From an uncultured Clostridia bacterium (GTDB lineage Bacteria; Bacillota; Clostridia; TANB77; CAG-508), in the NCBI GenBank assembly GCA_947632745.1, contig CANRQH010000066.1:1-6998 (forward strand): a stretch of 6,998 bases of DNA, in the 5' to 3' direction. Within the stretch, counting starts at the first letter, position 1, and each line of letters opens with the position of its first letter. The notes beneath the pieces were generated by a model. That model did not search any database. It saw nothing but the letters and a program-made list of their open reading frames with translations, and was not told the DNA's origin. Both the position numbers and the translations under genes were made by a program. Below, in pieces: positions 1 to 6,795 of this stretch.

Positions 1-48
1 ATTTTGTAGTTTGTCGGAAAAAGTCAATGAAATTTATTTGAAATATTA

Positions 49-77
49 TTGACATATTTTTGAAATAATGGTAAAAT
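49..77 (+). promoter_or_regulatory. Sigma-A promoter of the small unknown gene
   Basis: The -35 box TTGACA (49-54) is followed after 17 bp by the -10 box TAAAAT (72-77). TG at 69-70 gives an extended -10 (TGnTAAAAT). It lies 26 bp before the start codon at 104 and no other gene intervenes, so transcription should start near 84. Confidence 0.8.
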
Positions 78-103
78 TTACCAAGATGAAAGGATGATGA
101 TTA

Positions 104-547
104 ATGATTACAAAAGAGCAGAAAACTGGGAAATATTGTTGCTTTTATGTTAGTGATTTTCATTTAGAAATGATATTATTACCTTATATAAAAAACAATA
201 TTGACAAATGTAAAATTGTAATATTTACAGAGAATAATTTAAAAGACAGTGTTAGATTATTATTAGAAAGAACAAATTTTAATAATGAAGATAAAAATAA
301 AATATTAAGTTTAAATTGGAATAATAAAGTTACAGAAGAAATAACTTGTGAAAAACTTGAAAAATCAATAGTTATAATAAATGGAGGTATAGAGTACATA
401 GAAAAAATTAATAAAAATGTAAAAAAATTAAATTTAAAATACATAAAAATAATAGATTGTTATAATATTAGCAAGAATAACTTAGAATTAGCAAAATTGC
501 AAGAAAAATATGACAAAATTTTAAATACAAAAAGTATGGAAAGTTAA
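104..547 (+). CDS. Hypothetical protein, 147 aa, unknown function
   Basis: I do not recognise this family. The protein is lysine-, asparagine- and isoleucine-rich and looks cytosolic, with no signal peptide or membrane segment. Several short hydrophobic stretches (CKIVIFTEN, KSIVIINGG, KYIKIIDCY) alternate with charged helical segments, as in a small alpha/beta (Rossmann-like) domain, but I see no nucleotide-binding or catalytic motif. The start at 104 is supported by AAAGGA at 89-94 and by the strong promoter just upstream. It precedes the pyrophosphorylase gene by 113 bp, with no clear terminator between them, so some read-through is possible. Codon use matches the neighbours, with no sign of recent transfer. 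That it is a real gene is fairly secure because of its promoter, its binding site and its open frame; its role is unknown. Confidence 0.7.
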   Translation: MITKEQKTGKYCCFYVSDFHLEMILLPYIKNNIDKCKIVIFTENNLKDSVRLLLERTNFNNEDKNKILSLNWNNKVTEEITCEKLEKSIVIINGGIEYIEKINKNVKKLNLKYIKIIDCYNISKNNLELAKLQEKYDKILNTKSMES

Positions 548-592
548 AAAATTAGAAAAAAGTATTGATAAAATTAAAAAAAAGGTGTATAG

Positions 593-622
593 TTGATTAG
601 ATATTATTAATTTTTATATTAT
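593..622 (+). promoter_or_regulatory. Possible promoter of the pyrophosphorylase gene
   Basis: TTGATT (593-598) lies 18 bp before TATTAT (617-622), or 16 bp before the overlapping TATATT (615-620). The match is moderate and the region is so AT-rich that chance is plausible. The gene also has a strong ribosome binding site (GAGAGGAG, 645-652). Confidence 0.35.
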
Positions 623-660
623 AGGTTATATTCAAGCATAATAGAGAGAGGAGAAATAAT

Positions 661-1900
661 ATGGAATATAATATAGAAGAAATAAAACACAAACTAAAAA
701 AATATGGCCAAGAACACCTTTTAAATTTTTATGATTCATTAGATGAAAAAAAACAAGAAAAATTGTTAGAACAACTTGATAGAATTGATTATGAACTTAT
801 AAACAGTTTATATGAAAAAACTAAAAAAGGCATGAAGTATGAAGAATCTAAGATAGAACCAATTGATTTTATTGACAAATACAAATTAAATGAAGAATAT
901 AAGTATTATGAAGAAATAGGAAAAAAAGCAATAAAAGAAGGAAAATTGGCAGCAGTTACCATGGCAGGTGGACAGGGAACAAGACTTGGACACAATGGTC
1001 CTAAAGGAACTTATGATATAGGATTAGAATCTCATAAATCTTTATTTGAACTTTTATGTGATTATTTAAAAGAAGAATCAAAAAAATACGATGTTCAAAT
1101 ACCATGGTTTATTATGACAAGTAGAGAAAATAACCTTGACACCATAGAATTTTTCAAGAAAAATAAATATTTTGGATATGAAAAAAATATTTATTTTTTC
1201 ATTCAAGGAGAACTTCCAATGATAGACACAGAAGGTAAAATTTTAATAGGTGAAGATGGATTAGTAAAAGAAGCAGCAGATGGACATGGTGGAGTTTACG
1301 AATCATTGCTAAAAAGTGGCATGGTTGAAAAAATGAAAGAATTAGGAGTAGAATGGGTTTTCATAGGAGGAGTAGATAACTGTTTAGTAAAAATGGTAGA
1401 CCCTGTTCTTATGGGAATTGCAATAGACAAAAAAGTTACTGCAGCTGGAAAATCAGTAGTTAAAGCAAATCCACATGAAAAAGTAGGAGCATTTTGCAAA
1501 AAAAATGGTAAACCAAGTGTTATAGAATATTCTGAAATAACAGACGAAATGGCAGAAGCAACTGACAAAAATGGAAATTTATTATATGGTGAATCTCATA
1601 TATTATGCAATTTATTTAATATATCTGCAATAGAAAGAATGGGAAAAGAGCCTCTTCCATACCATTCAGCTTTTAAAAAGGCAACTTATATAGATAAAGA
1701 TGGAAATGTTGTTGTTCCAGATAGCCCAAATGCATATAAATTTGAAGCATTTTTATTTGATGCATTTGGTGAAGTTGATGATATGGCTATACTTAGAGTA
1801 AAAAGGGAAGAAGAGTTTGCACCAGTAAAAAATGCGAGCCGGTGTAGATAGCCCAGAAACAGCAAGAGAACTATATAAAAAATTTTATAAATTAAATTAA
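661..1900 (+). CDS. UAP1-type UDP-N-acetylhexosamine pyrophosphorylase, C-terminus in the +1 frame
   Basis: This cytosolic uridylyltransferase of the UDPGP family should join UTP and an N-acetylhexosamine-1-phosphate (or hexose-1-phosphate) to give a UDP-sugar and pyrophosphate. The N-terminal helix pair (GQEHLL at 16-21) and the nucleotide loop AGGQGTRLG (102-110) with PKG (114-116) resemble eukaryotic UAP1/AGX1 more than the LNGGLGT loop of UDP-glucose pyrophosphorylases. DGHGG (207-211), GGVDN (236-240) and EEFAPVKN (384-391) are further family landmarks. The zero frame stops at 1849-1851 after 396 residues with an unrelated tail. Dropping one C at 1840 restores GVDSPETAREL and then about ten further residues, ending at TAA 1898-1900 with 412 residues in all. 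The start has GAGAGGAG 8 bp upstream. The gene may use programmed frameshifting, or it may carry a mutation or sequencing error. The exact sugar substrate is uncertain. Confidence 0.88.
1837..1851 (+). other. Putative +1 frameshift site AGC-CGG in the pyrophosphorylase gene
   Basis: The zero frame reads Asn Ala Ser (AGC 1837-1839), then CGG (1840-1842), TGT, AGA and stop TAG (1849-1851). Skipping C1840 gives GGT GTA GAT AGC CCA, which restores the conserved Gly-Val-Asp-Ser-Pro of the family and leaves the rest of the gene open to 1900. I see no Shine-Dalgarno-like stimulator just upstream, unlike the prfB frameshift. The frame change is seen directly; that the ribosome performs it is inference. 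Confidence 0.6.
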
Positions 1901-1909
1901 AAACAAAAA

Positions 1910-1945
1910 CCCAAGTTATTTAAACAATAATTTGGGCTTTTTCTT
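1910..1945 (+). terminator. Rho-independent terminator after the pyrophosphorylase gene
   Basis: An 11-bp stem (1910-1920 with 1926-1936, one G-T wobble) carries a 5-nt loop and is followed by TTTTTCTT. Its T tract runs into the -35 box of the next promoter. It starts 10 bp after the TAA at 1898-1900, which fits the +1-frame stop as the true gene end. Confidence 0.85.
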
Positions 1946-1972
1946 GATAATTTTTTTTTATTAAAGTATAAT
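1944..1972 (+). promoter_or_regulatory. Sigma-A promoter of the phosphohexomutase gene
   Basis: TTGATA (1944-1949), a 17-bp spacer and a perfect TATAAT (1967-1972) lie 27 bp before the start codon. The -35 box overlaps the tail of the preceding terminator, so the two transcription units meet with almost no spare sequence. Confidence 0.8.
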
Positions 1973-1984
1973 AAGTTTATAAAA

Positions 1985-1991
1985 AAGGAGG
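1985..1991 (+). promoter_or_regulatory. Ribosome binding site that decides the mutase start
   Basis: AAGGAGG at 1985-1991 is only 2 nt from the first ATG (1994) but 8 nt from the second in-frame ATG (2000). The spacing favours 2000 as the start. Confidence 0.75.
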
Positions 1992-1999
1992 AGATGAAA

Positions 2000-3727
2000 A
2001 TGAATTATTTAGAGGAGTATAAAAAATGGTGTGAAAGCGATGCTTTTGATAATGAAACAAAAGAAGAGCTTTTAAAAATTAAAGATAATGAAAAAGAAAT
2101 TGAAGATAGATTCTACAAAGAGTTAGAATTTGGAACTGCAGGATTAAGAGGAATAATAGGAAGCGGAACAAATAGAATGAACAAATATGTTGTTGGAAAA
2201 GCAACACAAGGTTTGGCAAATTATATATTAAAACAAGGTGTTCAAGACAAAGGAGTAGCAATAAGCTATGATTCAAGACGTATGTCACCAGAATTTAGTA
2301 AACAAACAGCATTAGTTTTAAATGCAAATGGAATAAAAACATATATATTTGACCATTTAAGACCAGTTCCTGAACTTTCTTTTGCTGTAAGAGAACTTGG
2401 TTGTACTGCAGGAGTTATGATAACAGCAAGCCATAATAAACCAGAGTATAATGGATATAAAGTATATTGGGATGATGGTTCACAAATAATAAGTCCAGTG
2501 GATAAAGATATAATGAATGAAGTTAAAGCTATTACAGATTATAAATCTATTAAAGAAATTTCTGAGGAAGAAGCCAAAAGTAGAGGACTATATAATGTAA
2601 TAGGAAAAGAAATAGATGATAAATATATAAATATATTAAAATCTAATGTACTAAATCCTGAAATCGTTAGGGAAGAAGGAAAAAGCTTAAAGGTAGTTTA
2701 TACGCCTCTTCATGGAGCAGGGAATGAAATGGTACAAAGAATTTTAAGTGAAATTGGTATGCAAAATGTATATGTTGTGCCAGAACAAGAAAAACCAAAT
2801 GGTGAATTTCCAACTGTAGATTACCCTAACCCAGAAGCAAAAGAAGCATTTAAGATGGCTTTAGATTTAGCCAAAAAAGTAAATGCAGATATAGTCTTAG
2901 CAAATGACCCAGATGCAGACAGACTTGGAATATATGCAAAAGATAGTAAAACCAATGAATACATGGATTATACAGGAAATATGTCAGCTTTACTTATTGC
3001 AGAATACAGAATTTCACAAATGAAAGAAAAAAATATTTTACCTGAAAACGGAATGTTCGTTTCAACTGTAGTTTCATCAAACTTAGCAAAAGCTATTGCT
3101 AAAGAATACAATTTAGATTTTAGAGAAGTGTTAACAGGATTCAAAAACATTGGTGAACAAATAAAAATAGAGGAGCAAAAAGAAAACGGAAAAAAATATG
3201 TATTCGGATTTGAAGAAAGCTATGGTTGCTTAATTGCAGATTATGCAAGAGATAAAGATGGAATCTCAGCTGTAATGAGCCTTTGCGAAGCGGCATGCTA
3301 CTATAAACATCAAGGAATTACTCTATGGGATCAAATGATAAATATTTATGAAAAATATGGATATTACCAAGAAGGACAAGTTTCAATAGTATTAGAAGGT
3401 TCAGAAGGTGCACAAAAAATAAATTTAATGATGGAGCATATGAGACAAAATCTGCCTGAAACTATAGGGAAATATAAGGTTCAAGAATTCAAAGATATAA
3501 AACTTGATGTTGTAAAAAATATGCTAACAGGTGAAACTTCTAGAACGGGATTACCTACATCAAATGTTTTATATTACTCACTTGAAAATGATGCATGGTG
3601 TTGTGTAAGACCATCTGGAACAGAGCCAAAAATTAAGCTTTACATGGGTGTAAAAGCAAATACTATGGAAAAAGCTAAAGCAGATTTAGAAGAATTAAAA
3701 CAAGCTATGAAAAAATTAGTTGTGTAG
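2000..3727 (+). CDS. pgcA: Phosphoglucomutase/phosphomannomutase, PgcA/PGM2-like
   Basis: This alpha-D-phosphohexomutase interconverts hexose-6-phosphate and hexose-1-phosphate (glucose most likely) in the cytosol, through a phosphoserine and Mg2+. With the start at 2000 it has 575 residues, the usual length for the four-domain PgcA/PGM2 group and longer than the GlmM or ManB type. The landmarks fall in order: FGTAGLRG near 44-51, the catalytic loop TASHNKPEYNGYK with Ser144, the metal loop DPDADR (303-308), the sugar-binding GFEESYG (403-409) and the phosphate-binding RPSGTEPK (537-544). The loop has Lys where bacterial enzymes often have Pro (TASHNP); as I recall, PGM2-type enzymes have Arg there. 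It lies downstream of the pyrophosphorylase gene but has its own promoter and terminator. Its product is the precursor for a UDP-sugar pyrophosphorylase. Phosphopentomutase or bisphosphate-synthase activity is possible in this superfamily. Confidence 0.95.
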   Translation: MNYLEEYKKWCESDAFDNETKEELLKIKDNEKEIEDRFYKELEFGTAGLRGIIGSGTNRMNKYVVGKATQGLANYILKQGVQDKGVAISYDSRRMSPEFSKQTALVLNANGIKTYIFDHLRPVPELSFAVRELGCTAGVMITASHNKPEYNGYKVYWDDGSQIISPVDKDIMNEVKAITDYKSIKEISEEEAKSRGLYNVIGKEIDDKYINILKSNVLNPEIVREEGKSLKVVYTPLHGAGNEMVQRILSEIGMQNVYVVPEQEKPNGEFPTVDYPNPEAKEAFKMALDLAKKVNADIVLANDPDADRLGIYAKDSKTNEYMDYTGNMSALLIAEYRISQMKEKNILPENGMFVSTVVSSNLAKAIAKEYNLDFREVLTGFKNIGEQIKIEEQKENGKKYVFGFEESYGCLIADYARDKDGISAVMSLCEAACYYKHQGITLWDQMINIYEKYGYYQEGQVSIVLEGSEGAQKINLMMEHMRQNLPETIGKYKVQEFKDIKLDVVKNMLTGETSRTGLPTSNVLYYSLENDAWCCVRPSGTEPKIKLYMGVKANTMEKAKADLEELKQAMKKLVV

Positions 3728-3752
3728 ATTTTAATTATATAGAATAAAAGTA

Positions 3753-3810
3753 AAAAAGAGGTCTGTAATTTAGTATTCAACACAGCGAATACTTTTTAAG
3801 ACCCCTTTTT
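3753..3810 (+). terminator. Terminator after the mutase gene, long compound hairpin
   Basis: The inner stem AGTATTC/GAATACT (3772-3778 with 3787-3793) has an 8-nt loop. The outer stem GGTCT/AGACC (3760-3764 with 3799-3803) extends through one mismatch into an A tract paired with the T tract 3806-3810. Internal bulges separate the two stems. The A and T tracts are nearly symmetric, but the next promoter follows immediately on the plus strand. Confidence 0.75.
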
Positions 3811-3815
3811 ATTTA

Positions 3816-3844
3816 TTGACATTTTTGCCTTATGTTGCTATAAT
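3816..3844 (+). promoter_or_regulatory. Perfect-consensus promoter of the tRNA-Arg/tadA unit
   Basis: TTGACA (3816-3821), exactly 17 bp, then TATAAT (3839-3844), with TG at 3836-3837 making an extended -10. It is the strongest promoter in the window, as expected for a stable RNA, and it starts 11 bp upstream of the tRNA. Confidence 0.92.
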
Positions 3845-3855
3845 ATATCTACGAT

Positions 3856-3931
<76 letters not shown>

Positions 3932-3939
3932 TTAAATTT

Positions 3940-3945
3940 AAGGAG
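3940..3945 (+). promoter_or_regulatory. Ribosome binding site supporting the TTG start of tadA
   Basis: AAGGAG at 3940-3945 is 8 nt from TTG 3954. The first ATG (3975) has nothing comparable at a suitable distance. The site begins only 9 nt after the tRNA CCA end. Confidence 0.8.
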
Positions 3946-3953
3946 TACTAAAT

Positions 3954-4451
3954 TTGCAAGAAAAAGAAAAATATATGAAAGAAGCTATAAAAGAAGCCAA
4001 AAAAGCATACGAAAAATTAGAAGTTCCAGTTGGAGCAGTTATAGTAAAGAACGGAAAAATTATAGCCAGAGCATATAACCAAAAGGAAACAAAATTTGAT
4101 ACAACAAAACATGCAGAAATTTTAGCAATACAAAAAGCAAGCAAAAAGCTAAATTCGTGGAGATTAATTGACTGTGACATGTATGTAACATTAGAGCCAT
4201 GCCCTATGTGTGCAGGAGCAATAATTAATTCTAGGATAAGAAAAGTATATATAGGAGCAGTAGACGAAAAGACTGGTGCCGTAGGTTCTAAGCTTAATTT
4301 GTTTACAGATTACAAATTTAATCATGATGTTTTATATGAAAAAGGAATATTAGCAGACAAATGTAAAGAATTATTACAAGAATTTTTTATAAAACTTAGA
4401 GAAGCAAAAGTCAAAGAAAAAGAGGTGGAAAATGGCAAAACAAAGATTTAG
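3954..4451 (+). CDS. tadA: tRNA-specific adenosine deaminase TadA (TTG start)
   Basis: TadA hydrolytically deaminates A34 of tRNA-Arg(ACG) to inosine, letting one tRNA read CGU, CGC and CGA. It is a cytosolic zinc enzyme that acts as a homodimer. The 165-residue protein shows the cytidine-deaminase-type zinc site: His53-Ala-Glu55, where Glu55 is the proton shuttle, and Pro-Cys83-Pro-Met-Cys86. Asn42 lies in the usual position before the active site. The TTG start is chosen for its ribosome binding site. The gene lies 22 nt after tRNA-Arg(CCU) with no terminator between them, so its mRNA probably arises by tRNA processing from a shared transcript. Its last 20 bases overlap the next gene. The neighbouring tRNA has anticodon CCU and is not its substrate. 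The order tRNA, tadA, SRP RNA, dnaX resembles B. subtilis. Confidence 0.95.
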   Translation: MQEKEKYMKEAIKEAKKAYEKLEVPVGAVIVKNGKIIARAYNQKETKFDTTKHAEILAIQKASKKLNSWRLIDCDMYVTLEPCPMCAGAIINSRIRKVYIGAVDEKTGAVGSKLNLFTDYKFNHDVLYEKGILADKCKELLQEFFIKLREAKVKEKEVENGKTKI

Positions 4452-5184
4452 TAGAAAGATTTTACACATTTGTATTATAGCTGTAATAATTGTGGCAATT
4501 GGTTTTGTTGCAATGATGTTTATCCTAAATTATGATGTAAAAGGTGAAACAAACATGCCATTTAAGATTTCAAAAATTTCTATAATATCCTCAACTGATG
4601 GACAAAATGTGGAAAGTTCAGAATATAAATGGAATAAAAACATAATGGTAAATAATGATATATACATTTATGTGGAAAAAAATAATGAATATACAAAACA
4701 AGAAACGATTTCCTCTGTTAAGATTGATAATTTTAATATAATAGAAAGTCCTACAGTAGGAGAAGTAAAAATTTACAAGCAATCTGAAAAAGACAATTTA
4801 ATATTTGAGAACGTAGATGAAAATATAGTAGAAAAATTAGAATTTGTAGGGTCTAATACTACAGATACAAAAAATTTACAAATATCAAATCAAGGTGGAG
4901 TGCTTAATTTTAGATGTGCTATAAATAATATAGGTACATATGTATCAAATGATGTAACAGAAATAATAAATCATGATGAATTATTAAAAAAAGCAAATAT
5001 AGATGAAACAACTATTAAAGCAGAGATTTCATTTGATATAACAATTACTTTAGATTCTGGAAAAGTATTTAAAGCAGAAGGTGTAGCGATAAATGTTCCA
5101 AATGATACTATTGTACAAAATGGTACTGTTGGAAAAGAGTATGTGGATTTAGAAAATATTGTGTTTAAGAGAATAGAAAATTAA
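4432..5184 (+). CDS. Unknown membrane-anchored extracytoplasmic protein, 250 aa
   Basis: I do not recognise a family. The N-terminus is basic (MAKQRFSRK), followed by one hydrophobic segment at about residues 11-32 with no clear signal-peptidase or lipobox motif, so a signal anchor with the remainder outside the cell is likely. The remaining 215 or so residues are polar and rich in short beta-prone stretches (NNDIYIYVEKN, SFDITITLDSG), suggesting a beta-sandwich. It has a single Cys outside the membrane segment and no catalytic motif. The ATG at 4432 lies 20 bases inside tadA, with AGAGG (4421-4425) upstream, which suggests translational coupling. A terminator follows. Sharing a transcript with tRNA-Arg and tadA gives no obvious functional clue. 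An adhesion, cell-wall or secretion accessory role is conceivable but unsupported. Confidence 0.8.
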   Translation: MAKQRFSRKILHICIIAVIIVAIGFVAMMFILNYDVKGETNMPFKISKISIISSTDGQNVESSEYKWNKNIMVNNDIYIYVEKNNEYTKQETISSVKIDNFNIIESPTVGEVKIYKQSEKDNLIFENVDENIVEKLEFVGSNTTDTKNLQISNQGGVLNFRCAINNIGTYVSNDVTEIINHDELLKKANIDETTIKAEISFDITITLDSGKVFKAEGVAINVPNDTIVQNGTVGKEYVDLENIVFKRIEN

Positions 5185-5217
5185 TTAAAGTATGTAAAGA
5201 TATAGAATTATTATTTC

Positions 5218-5247
5218 AAGAAACCTTGTAGAAAGGTTTCTTTTTTT
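5218..5247 (+). terminator. Rho-independent terminator closing the tRNA-Arg/tadA unit
   Basis: A perfect 10-bp stem (AAGAAACCTT 5218-5227 with AAGGTTTCTT 5233-5242), a 5-nt loop, and a T tract at 5241-5247. It starts 33 bp after the stop of the membrane-anchored protein gene and separates that unit from the ATPase gene. Confidence 0.9.
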
Positions 5248-5360
5248 GGAATTTTGTGATAAAAAAATATAAATTTAATGGAATTTTGTGATAAAATAGC
5301 TTAAAAACGATGGATTTTTGTGATAAAACTATTGAATTTTTACAGAATTTTGTGATATAA
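5248..5360 (+). repeat. Four 17-bp direct repeats at exact 32-bp period
   Basis: Copies are at 5248-5264 and 5280-5296 (both GGAATTTTGTGATAAAA), 5312-5328 (one mismatch) and 5344-5360 (AGAATTTTGTGATATAA, two mismatches). The three 15-bp spacers are unrelated. The core TTTTGTGATAAAA is an imperfect dyad (arms pair at 5 of 6 positions around a central G). Thirty-two base pairs is about three helical turns, so bound proteins would face the same side. The last copy contains the -10 box of the ATPase gene. This looks like an operator array. Confidence 0.85.
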
Positions 5361-5361
5361 T
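5332..5361 (+). promoter_or_regulatory. Promoter of the DUF4143 ATPase gene, merged with the fourth repeat
   Basis: TTGAAT (5332-5337), an 18-bp spacer and TATAAT (5356-5361), with TG at 5353-5354 giving an extended -10. The -10 box lies largely inside repeat copy 4, so a protein bound to that repeat would compete with RNA polymerase. ATG 5383 follows 21 bp later. Confidence 0.7.
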
Positions 5362-5382
5362 ATAAATGGAAGGGGAAATAAT

Positions 5383-6718
5383 ATGGAATTATTAAAAAGA
5401 AAAATAGATTTTTATTTAATAGAGTGGAAAAAAAATCCTGAAAGAAAACCATTAATTGTAAAGGGAGCAAGACAAATTGGTAAAACAGAATCAATTAGAA
5501 ATTTTGCAAAAAACAATTATAAAAATGTAGTCTATATAAATTTTGCACTCCAAAAACAATATAAAGATATATTTGATGACGGATTTGATGTAGATAATAT
5601 AATAAAAAATATTTCATTAAGAAATCCAGAATTGCAATTTATTCCAAAAGAAACGCTTATATTTTTCGATGAATTACAAGACTGTATAAATTGTGCAACA
5701 TCACTAAAATCATTTAGAGAAGATGGAAGATATGATGTAATTTGTTCGGGTTCTTTAATGGGAATTAACTATAAAGAAATAGAATCTAATAGTGTAGGAA
5801 ATAAAGAAGATTATGAAATGCATTCAATGGATTTTGAAGAATTCCTTTGGGCTAAGGGATATAAAGAAGAACAAATAGAAAATTTATTTAAACATATGAA
5901 ATTACTAAAACCATTTTCTAATACAGAGCTTTCTGTGATGATAGAAAACTTTAAAGAATATATGGTAATTCGGAGGAATGCCTGAAATTGTTAACACTTT
6001 TGTAAAAAACAAAAATTATAGTGGCACTCTAAAAATGCAAAAACAAATACTTGCAGACTATAAGGAAGATATAACAAAATATGCAGAGGGGTTAGATCAA
6101 ACCCGAATCCTTAATGTATATAAAAAAATACCTGCATTTTTAGGTAATGAAAATAAAAAATTTCAAATTTCAAAAGTTGAGTTAGGTGCAAGAAACCGTG
6201 AATATATTGGAACAGTGGACTGGTTAAATAATGCTGGGATAATAAATGTGTGTTATTGTTTAGAACAACTAGAACTTCCTTTAAAAGGAAATTATAATCC
6301 AGATAATTACAGAATTTATTTTAGGGATACTGGACTATTAATAGGTTCTTTAGATGAAGAAGCACAAGAAGATTTAAGAAATAACAAAAATTTTAATACT
6401 TACAAAGGTGCAATTTATGAAAATATAGTGGGTGATATGCTTGTAAAAGCAGGATATGATTTATATTTTTATAAAAATGAAAAAGGAACAATTGAAATGG
6501 ATTACTTTGTAAGAGATAAAAATTCATTAATACCAATAGAAGTGAAGGCAATAGACGGAGCTACTCCATCATTAAATAATTTAATAGATAATAAAAAATA
6601 TAAAGATATAAAATATGGCATAAAGCTATGTTCACAAAACATAGGATTTAATGGTAAATTTTATACATTTCCATATTTTCTAACATTTTTATTAAAGAGA
6701 TATTTAAAGGAAAAATAA
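5383..6718 (+). CDS. AAA_14/DUF4143 family ATPase, split by a +1 frameshift
   Basis: The gene encodes an ATPase of the archaeal-type AAA group with a C-terminal DUF4143 domain; the cellular role of this widespread family is not established. The N-terminal part has the P-loop GARQIGKTE (28-36), Walker B LIFFDELQ (92-99, Asp96-Glu97), a sensor-like CSGS (121-124) and MDFEEFL (149-155). The zero frame ends at TGA 5983-5985 after 200 residues. Skipping C5971 rejoins the frame at Gly-Gly-Met-Pro-Glu, a hallmark of the family, and gives 444 residues, a normal full length. The C-terminal half has YFRDTGLL and YEN (Glu346), then Asp373 and a Glu386-Val-Lys388 pattern like that of PD-(D/E)xK nucleases. 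AGGGG (5371-5375) lies 7 nt before ATG. It sits between tadA and the SRP RNA as an accessory insertion. It could be frameshifted by design, a pseudogene, or a sequencing artefact. Confidence 0.85.
5968..5985 (+). other. Putative +1 frameshift site ATT-CGG in the ATPase gene
   Basis: The zero frame reads Ile (ATT 5968-5970), CGG (5971-5973), AGG, AAT, GCC, then stop TGA. Skipping C5971 gives GGA GGA ATG CCT GAA, the conserved Gly-Gly-Met-Pro-Glu, and the frame stays open for about 740 more bases. As at 1840, the extra base is a C before GG and the zero-frame codon is CGG. The extra C is not part of a homopolymer. ATG 5978 could in principle restart translation, but no ribosome binding site lies at proper spacing; GGAGGA directly abuts it. 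Confidence 0.6.
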
Positions 6719-6761
6719 AAAATGAGAAAAAAGAAATGCTATAGAAAATTTACCAAACTAC

Positions 6762-6790
6762 TTGCCAAAAAGCAAAATAAGTTATATAAT
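6762..6790 (+). promoter_or_regulatory. Promoter of the SRP RNA
   Basis: TTGCCA (6762-6767), a 17-bp spacer and a perfect TATAAT (6785-6790). Transcription would start near 6796, at the base of the SRP RNA helix, which argues that no long 5' Alu-type domain is present. Confidence 0.75.
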
Positions 6791-6795
6791 CTAAA

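Noticed and set aside
11..20. Spo0A box-like TTTGTCGGAA upstream of the first promoter
   Set aside because: It matches TGTCGAA at only six of seven positions and is a single copy in an AT-rich region, so chance is likely.
1296..1568. Open frame on the minus strand inside the pyrophosphorylase gene
   Set aside because: It is a shadow of the conserved plus-strand gene, with no promoter or ribosome binding site. The other minus-strand frames (184-444, 2079-2288, 2968-3150, 3938-4180, 5216-5494) are the same kind of shadow or cross terminators and tRNA-adjacent DNA.
5248..5360. CRISPR array
   Set aside because: Repeats are 17 bp and spacers 15 bp, both too short. There are only four copies, the last merges with a promoter, and no cas genes are present.
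5183..5382. Riboswitch or attenuator ahead of the ATPase gene
   Set aside because: The only hairpin is the terminator of the previous unit (5218-5247), which lies upstream of the ATPase promoter. The rest is the repeat array, and no leader hairpin is seen between the promoter and the ATG.
5978..6718. Independent gene starting at ATG 5978
   Set aside because: The methionine is the internal Met of the Gly-Gly-Met-Pro motif, no properly spaced ribosome binding site exists, and the protein aligns only as the second half of the ATPase.
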